A DNA stretch of 64,000 nt from Embiotoca jacksoni (Eukaryota > Chordata > Actinopteri > Embiotocidae). Positions 58,080-64,000 of the stretch are shown here, piece after piece. Position 1 is the stretch's first letter. Every line of letters starts with the position of its first letter. The translations under genes and the position numbers were made by a program. The DNA is taken from positions 12,509,198 through 12,573,197 of the forward strand of contig JAKOON010000011.1 of assembly GCA_022577435.1 (NCBI GenBank). The letters are read 5' to 3'. The notes under the pieces were generated by a model. That model was not told the origin of the DNA. It saw only the letters and a list, made by a program, of their open reading frames with translations, and did no database searches.

Positions 58080-58264
58080 AAAAACGTCATGACGCCAGCG
58101 AACAGCGGCAGCGGCGGAGCGGCGGTGAAGAGGAGCGAAGGAGACCGGAGACTTTCCTCTTCTTTCTTCTCTTCTTCTGTTGTGTTTTCTGGCCGCGGGT
58201 TGGTTGCGTGTTTCGGAGTGGAGGAAAAGGAGAAGAAGAAGAAGAAGTGTCGGATCATCCTCAG
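58080..58264 (+). promoter_or_regulatory. candidate 5' exon (slc31a1 leader)
   Basis: GC-rich sequence ending ATCATCCTCAG|GTGAGCTC, a near-consensus donor. It carries an ATG (58089) whose frame stays open up to the donor, so it could encode an N-terminal extension or a uORF. Human SLC31A1 has a non-coding first exon and its start codon just after an acceptor, as here (CTGGCAG|CCATGG at 61544-61555). A further small exon with good splice sites may lie at about 59753-59791 (TTCCAG|...CTCCAG|GTAAGA). Confidence 0.4.
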
Positions 58265-58989
58265 GTGAGCTCACCGCCTGGTTTTGTGTTTTGGTAACTC
58301 TGTGACCTCTGCTGCTACACGCTAGCACACTATTGGCTACTGAACAAAAGTCCCTCGAAAAATGTCACAGTTTAAAGCTCTTTTTTTTATATATTTTTTT
58401 TTTTTTTTTTTTTATCTGAAAACACACGTTCGAATCCGAAACCTGGACCGGTTTCAGAACCGATCGGGTCTCGTAGTAAATTCAGATTGACGAGAGTTCA
58501 CCTGCAGAGTCCTTGTTCCCGTCAACCCTCACTCTTCGTGAATTGAGTTACTTTCATCTCCGCCGGCGACCCCGTGTGTGGGGGTTCAAAAGAAACGGGC
58601 AGGATTTAAGGGCATTGGGTTCACGCGGTGATCGGCGGATCAGGGCACACCGATCACAGGGCAATTTGTGCGCTGACGGAACAGTTGCAAGTTAAAGTCC
58701 ACCATGCGCGTGCACGCGAGCATCACCTCACCTCTCCTGGCTACCTGAGTTGCACCGTGAGAATGGATGTATTGTTCTGTCTTGCTTTTCCTCGTGAATC
58801 AGATGCCTGAAAGATGAACAGATGAAAGTGACAGAGGAGCAGAACCAGCTGAGAACAATGAGGCAGTGTGAGAGAACAAACAGCTGCAGGTTCACTTGAA
58901 CTTAGAGCAGCGACAGAGCGGGAAGTGACTGCAGAAACAAACGAGGCTTTTAACAGCGAGCCAACAACAACACGAGAGGGAACCCAAAC

Positions 58990-59098
58990 ACACCTAACAG
59001 AGCCAAACATACCTGACAACAGAGCCAAACATACCTGACAACAGAGCCAAACATACCTGACAACAGAGCCAAACATACCTGACAACAGAGCCAAACAC
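58990..59098. repeat. 22-bp tandem repeat, about 5 copies
   Basis: Unit agagccaaacatacctgaca followed by ac, almost perfect. Confidence 0.93.
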
Positions 59099-60607
59099 AT
59101 CTGTGTAGCGATGAGGACCTGGTCTCCCGCAAACAGACCGGTTCTGGTTCTGCGTTGTGGCCTGACAGTCTGCAGTGGACTGCGGGCCAGCATCCCCAAA
59201 TCACAGTTCCTCCTGAACGCCGAGCAGCCCGCACGCACGACTGCCTGTGTCGTAACCACGAACTCGGCTGTTCTGTTGGAAGGCAGCGTCGTCTGCATCG
59301 GAGACGTGGCCCACAAGAACCCGGAGACATGGATGCCAGCGACCCAGACGACAGACGTGGACCACAAAGACCCGGAGACGTGGATCAGCGGCTTCGTGAA
59401 CTGTCTTGATGAACACGTGTTTTTTCTTCTTTTTTTTTAAACATACTGGAAAACATCAGCGCTCTCGACCAATCAGAGATGTTCAGCCCTCTAAGCCCCA
59501 CCCTGACAGTCCAACCTGGAAACGTGACGTGAAGACAATGAACACGTCTGAACATCAGAACAGAGAAACGGGTCAAAGGGTTCAAGTCTTCCTGTCGATC
59601 CTCAGCTTCTCATTGGCTGTCAAACAGCATCCTCACAGCTAATCAGCTGTCTGATAACCATGTCAGCCTCTGTTGGCTGATGCTGATCTGTTATCAGTTT
59701 TTATTGGCTGTTAAAGGCTCATTCGTCTCTCTCTCTCTCTTTATCTGTTCCAGTGCCTGCAGTGCTCGGTCGCCCCTCGTTCTCCTCCAGGTAAGACGTC
59801 TCGACTGTTCGAAAGTTTTTAAAGAAACTTTACCAGGTAACAGCCAATCACAATGCAGGAGACTACAAGATGCAGGTGGATGACAGGAGGTGAAGAGGAA
59901 GAAAGTTCTACTTTTATTTTGAAAGTCCTGTTTCCTTCGCAGAGAGCTCAGGCTGATTGATCCATCAGTGATCAAACTGATTGATCAGAGGAAGCTTCAG
60001 CTGCTTTTCAGGTCTGAGACAGCACTTGAATACGTGAGGTATTGTCATGGATACAGTGATGTTCAATGTGTGTGGGCAGCTCCAGGCTGCGGTCCATCAT
60101 GGGTAATCAGAAAAACATCAGTAATCACTGTGAGTCTTGAAATCAGACAGATTCTCAGGCAACTTCTGAAGCGTCTGTTCCCCTGGAGTTTTATTCTATC
60201 AGGGATAATGACATGAACAGGAAGTACAGTCACCGAGTCTGAACATCCGCGTTTCATGTCTCTAACCATTTATCAGCTGTTGGAGGACCTTCGTCCCCTT
60301 CACCTGCGATCAGTCTGTTATCATCAGGAGACACGCCGACCAGGGGAGGTACACGTCTTATCAGTCTGTAACCAGGACATGAACCTGCAATCATATCTGT
60401 CAGATCAGACCTGATGGACCTGCATCAGGTCTGAAATAATTATTAATCAAAGCGAGAGAGAGCGGGCAAAAGACACTGGATTTGAACTCAAAGTGATGCT
60501 GACAGGAAGCGGGAAGTAAGTGTTGCCGACGGCGATGACCGACCTTACAGTTAATGTTAATGATGCTGTGATCTAATTCGCTGATGGAAAACAGCAGTAC
60601 GGAGCGC

Positions 60608-60660
60608 TCCGATTGGCTTGTTCTGGCTCCTGTAGCCCCGGGGCCTGACAGCCAATCGGA
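60608..60660. promoter_or_regulatory. 11-bp inverted repeat of CCAAT boxes
   Basis: TCCGATTGGCT (60608-60618) and its exact reverse complement AGCCAATCGGA (60650-60660) flank a 31-bp spacer in a GC-rich block. Paired, opposed NF-Y sites of this form occur in promoters; no transcript is evident nearby. Confidence 0.5.
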
Positions 60661-60984
60661 TTAAAGCGGGCTGTCTGTTCTGTGATGTCAGGCTGTTACC
60701 GCGGTTACGGCGCTGGGACGAGCCCAGTGGCCGCCGTGATGTCACCGGTGTTCAGTCTCTCTGTGGATGAGTCGGATTAGGGAGCGCAGGCGGGTAGGAG
60801 AGTCTTCTGTTTATTATTATTATTTAAAACTGCACCTGATGAAGAAGAAGAGAAGTTTTTACTCTGAGAGTTTGTAAATAAACTTGTACGGTATGATATT
60901 CATCCAGCTGATTTCATACGATTCTAATAAATTAGGTTTTCTGTCGCTCATTTGGGAACTGTTGAACTGTTTCTCTCTGTAATG

Positions 60985-61090
60985 TTGTAGTTCACAGTGT
61001 GACCTGATGGTGGCAGTGTTGTAGTTCACAGTGTGACCTGATGGGGACAGTGTTGTAGTTCACAGTGTGACCTGATGGTGGCAGTGGACA
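60985..61090. repeat. about 36-bp tandem repeat, 3 copies
   Basis: Unit ttgtagttcacagtgtgacc followed by tgatggtggcagtg. Single related copies occur at about 39990-40040 and 56970-57010. Confidence 0.9.
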
Positions 61091-61551
61091 CTAGAACGAG
61101 ATGGCAGCAATGACTTTAGTTCTGTTTTTTTCTAGGGGGAGGAAGTGGATACATGTCGTCCATCTTAGTCTTCAGTGTGTGGTTTATATTCCAGCTGACT
61201 GTCACCTTGAACGATGTGTAGTGACCGTAGTCTGCCAGCAGGTGGAGCTGCTGGAGTTTAGAGGTCTAAACTCTCACACACGAAACACGTATGTTCGGAT
61301 CCAGTGTGACCTTCTCTGGACTGACAGTGAAGCGACCAATCACAGAGCAGCGTAGAGTCCTTACAGCTCATTCAGTCCAGCACCAGCCCTCCTGAAAGTT
61401 CAACTTCCCTGTTTACAGCCCCAAAGCATTGTGGGAGCTGCAGTTCCAAAACTCAGAGCAGAGTTATACCAACAAAAAAAAAAAGACAAGACATAATAAT
61501 AGTAATAACATTAATATTTATATTGATAATGAGTTTTGTTTCCTGGCAGCC

Positions 61552-63768
61552 ATGGACCACATGGACCACATGAACCACATGAACCACATGAACCACAGCG
61601 CCATGCCAACGGACCACCACCAACATCACACCATGACTCCGTCCACCAGTGGTGGACATGACCACGGAGGAGGAGGAGGGGATGTTGGGTCCCATGGGGG
61701 AATGGTGAGGGGTGGAACTTATCACTGCCACGTGCTGTGAAAGGGGCTTGTACGTGATGTCATGCACCTAACTGTGATGTCAGCTTTCATGCCACTGTTG
61801 TTGTTGCCTAGGTGATGACTTTCTACTTCGGCTACAACAATGTGGAGCTGCTGTTCACCGGGCTGCTCATCAACTCACCTGGAGGTCAGTGGGAGGGGCC
61901 TAATTAACTTAATTACATTTTTCATTAGGTCAGGTTATTACGCTCCTATTAAACCAGCCGGTGAATCTCCCTGATTTACCTCGTTTTCCAACCTGATGTC
62001 TGGTGAGACATTTCTGCGCTGCCTGTTTGAATTCATACTGAGCATGCTCACCAGAGTTCTATTTAGCTCTATGCTAACCTGAAAGGAGATAAGAAATTGT
62101 GTGCAAACAATCTACACCCTGATGAAATGCATAATAATGTAAAGTTTCTGGTTGATTTTTGTATTATTATTATTATTATTATTCAACTTTTAGATTTACT
62201 TTTTTGTTATATTTTATTAATACTTAAAAAAAAAAAATCTGTTTTGTTTTTGTAAATTTTTTTTTTCAATATTTAGAGCTTCATATTGTTTGTGTTTACA
62301 TTTATACTTGTGTGATTTCACACGAATTTATTTATTTATTTCTGAGAACATTTATTTACCCCCGCCCCGTCCTTCTGTCGTCCAATCAGAGATGGTCGGG
62401 GCGTGTATAGGTGTCTTCCTATTGGCCGTCCTGTACGAGGGGCTGAAGATCGGTCGTGAAGCGCTGCTGCGTCGCAGTCAGGTCAACGTCCGCTACAACT
62501 CCATGCCGCTCCCGGGGTCTGATGGGACGGTGCTGATGGAGACGCACAAGACAGTCGGGTACGTCGCTAACGCTAACAGTTGCACACACAGCAGGATATG
62601 GTGGAGACGCCGAGGGTGGAGTTGAAGAATTCAGACTTTTATCCACTTCCTGTCAGAAATTTTAAACTAGAACTCGGTGGATACCAGACGCTCTTGATGT
62701 TGTCATGTTTACTGTTAGCTCAGTGACTGACAGTCACTATTTGGAGGAGGCGGAGCCTCCTGTTGGAAGAAAGCCCCGCCACTCAGGATTGTCTCTGAGG
62801 TAACTGTCCTGGTTTAGGTTCTGGTTCTTGTCTTGGTTCTTGTTCTGAGATGCTCTGATCAGACTGACATTGATGTTTGATCGGTGAATTTGTAATAAGC
62901 GGCGGCGGGCTCTGATTGGAGGATCTCACCACAGGAAGTCATTTGGGATCTGTCTTCTTCTGCAATATTAATTCAGGTCTGACCTCCTCTGGTGGATTTC
63001 AGGTGTCTGACTGGACTCGAGAACGTCCTCTCTCTGTTTCCTGTGTTGGGGTGCAGCGCCTGCAGGTGGCGCTCTGCTCTGTGAAACCGGAGCCTATGCT
63101 AACACTAACCAGGAAAGAAACAGGACAAATTTTGAAATGAGGTTTTAGCTCTAATGCTAAAGGCTAACGTGAACGAGCAGCTAAGTCTGCAGCATTAAAA
63201 GGAGACTAATGCTAACTGGGACCACTGCTAACAGCATATTCATTCATACCACCTGCAGTATTTTAGTTGGCTCACTGTTGGCGTTATTAACTTTTATCCT
63301 CGTTTACAACGTGGTAACCTTTTGAAGCTACGTTTCAGCTGACGGCACCAACGCCAAAGATGAAATTGTAGTGTACCGCGCTAACACCCAACGGTCACAA
63401 AGAATCACATCTTGACTGCTAACAAACCTCGCTGGACTATTTTTTTTTTTTTTTTTTTTTTTTTTAAATAAAGGGAACTGCTAACGTTAAAGGTTGCGCT
63501 AACACTTAATATCCTAAAACGCCAACGCTGCCGGTGACACTAAACCTTCTATTCTCGTCCCACCAGGCAGCGGATGCTAAGCCCCGCCCACTTCATGCAA
63601 ACCCTGTTGCACATCATCCAGGTGGTCGTGAGCTACTTCCTGATGCTCGTCTTCATGACCTACAACGGCTACCTCTGCATCGCCGTTGCGTTCGGCGCCG
63701 GCATGGGGTACTTCCTGTTCAGCTGGCGGAAAGCGGTGGTCGTCGACATCACGGAGCATTGCCATTAG
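61552..63768 (+). CDS. slc31a1: slc31a1: high-affinity copper transporter CTR1
   Basis: Four coding exons, 61552-61704, 61812-61884, 62390-62558 and 63567-63768, give 198 aa (human 190). The extracellular N-terminus is Met/His-rich (MDHMDHMNHMNHMNHSAM) with a possible N-glycosylation site NHS. TM1 begins VMTFYFGYNNVELLFTGLLI; the cytosolic loop has YNSMPLPGSDGTVLMETHKT. TM2 contains the copper-gating M158-x3-M162 (MLVFM). TM3 contains the packing motif G175-x3-G179 (GAGMG), and the C-terminus is HCH. CTR1 forms a trimeric plasma-membrane channel for Cu(I). The start after CTGGCAG|CC is the first ATG of the exon. SLC31A2 was rejected because of the long Met/His N-terminus and HCH end. ATTAAA at 63877-63882 may be the poly(A) signal. 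Confidence 0.97.
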
Positions 63769-64000
63769 CCGGCGTGCCAGTTGGCGTTATATCTGCTGAT
63801 CACAATCAACTCGTGCTAAACCGACACTTTCCCTCTCGTTGGCACGCTGCCGACGTGCTCGTAGAACTAACAACAAATTAAATCGGCACAGAAAACGACA
63901 CACTAAATTCCAGACGTTACTGGGTATCCATGGTAACGCTGCGTCACACAGTAGGTTATCTTACAAACTAACCAAACAAGTTAGCGATAATCCTCAACGG
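63769..64000. other. slc31a1 3' flank
   Basis: Nothing beyond probable 3' UTR is recognisable before the window ends. Confidence 0.5.

Larger units (their letters stand above)
55461..61551. other. atp6v1g1 - slc31a1 intergenic region and slc31a1 leader
   Basis: Six kilobases with no confident coding gene. Candidate slc31a1 leader exons lie at about 58080-58264 and 59753-59791. The region also holds an (AT)n run (57810-57838), a 22-bp repeat (58990-59098), a CCAAT inverted repeat (60608-60660) and a 36-bp repeat (60985-61090). Open frames between 59.1 and 59.4 kb resemble nothing I know. Confidence 0.5.

Noticed and set aside
58425..58440. GTTCGAATCC resembling a tRNA B box
   Set aside because: The sequence where an A box and acceptor stem should be is a poly-T tract; no cloverleaf possible.
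59111..59440. 109-codon frame with an internal duplication (HKNPETW / HKDPETW)
   Set aside because: No family match, no splice or promoter context; most likely chance with a short local repeat.

Overview
The window is nuclear DNA of a ray-finned fish, most likely a compact-genome percomorph teleost. Three things point there: vertebrate genes with short GT-AG introns (many 75-250 bp), abundant CA/GT microsatellites and minisatellites, and interspersed repeats of teleost type. The species cannot be named from the sequence.

Nine protein-coding genes can be modelled exon by exon with consistent phases. Minus strand: epb41l4a (3' end outside the window, about 0.6-4.3 kb), fsd1l (6.4-12.2 kb), apc (14.1-25.7 kb, non-coding first exon near 28.0 kb) and a single-exon ufc1 (36.5-37.0 kb). 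Plus strand: fktn (32.3-35.7 kb), ythdc1 (38.6-47.6 kb), prr14 (50.0-53.1 kb), atp6v1g1 (54.4-55.5 kb) and slc31a1 (61.6-63.8 kb). Identities rest on remembered family sequences, not on a database search.

These are housekeeping and developmental genes rather than one pathway: a FERM-domain cortical protein, a microtubule-associated FN3/SPRY protein, the beta-catenin destruction-complex scaffold, dystroglycan glycosylation, UFMylation, nuclear m6A reading, lamina-heterochromatin tethering, a V-ATPase stalk subunit and copper uptake. From memory of the human map, the set mixes neighbours from 5q22 (EPB41L4A, APC) and 9q31-32 (FSD1L, FKTN, ATP6V1G1, SLC31A1) with single genes from 1q, 4q and 16p.

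The most interesting observations are: (1) two introns in apc inside segments that are single exons in human APC, one flanked by a 9-bp direct repeat as expected of recent intron gain; (2) an intact intronless ufc1 with the catalytic Cys116; (3) a 2-kb minisatellite of 43-bp units between apc and fktn, each unit carrying two perfect palindromes, one of them shared with other arrays in and around apc; (4) an apc protein that keeps all seven 20-aa repeats and three SAMP motifs but only two recognisable 15-aa repeats; (5) two upstream ORFs in the fktn leader, the second overlapping the fukutin start. No CRISPR array, phage, operon-type system or tRNA was found.
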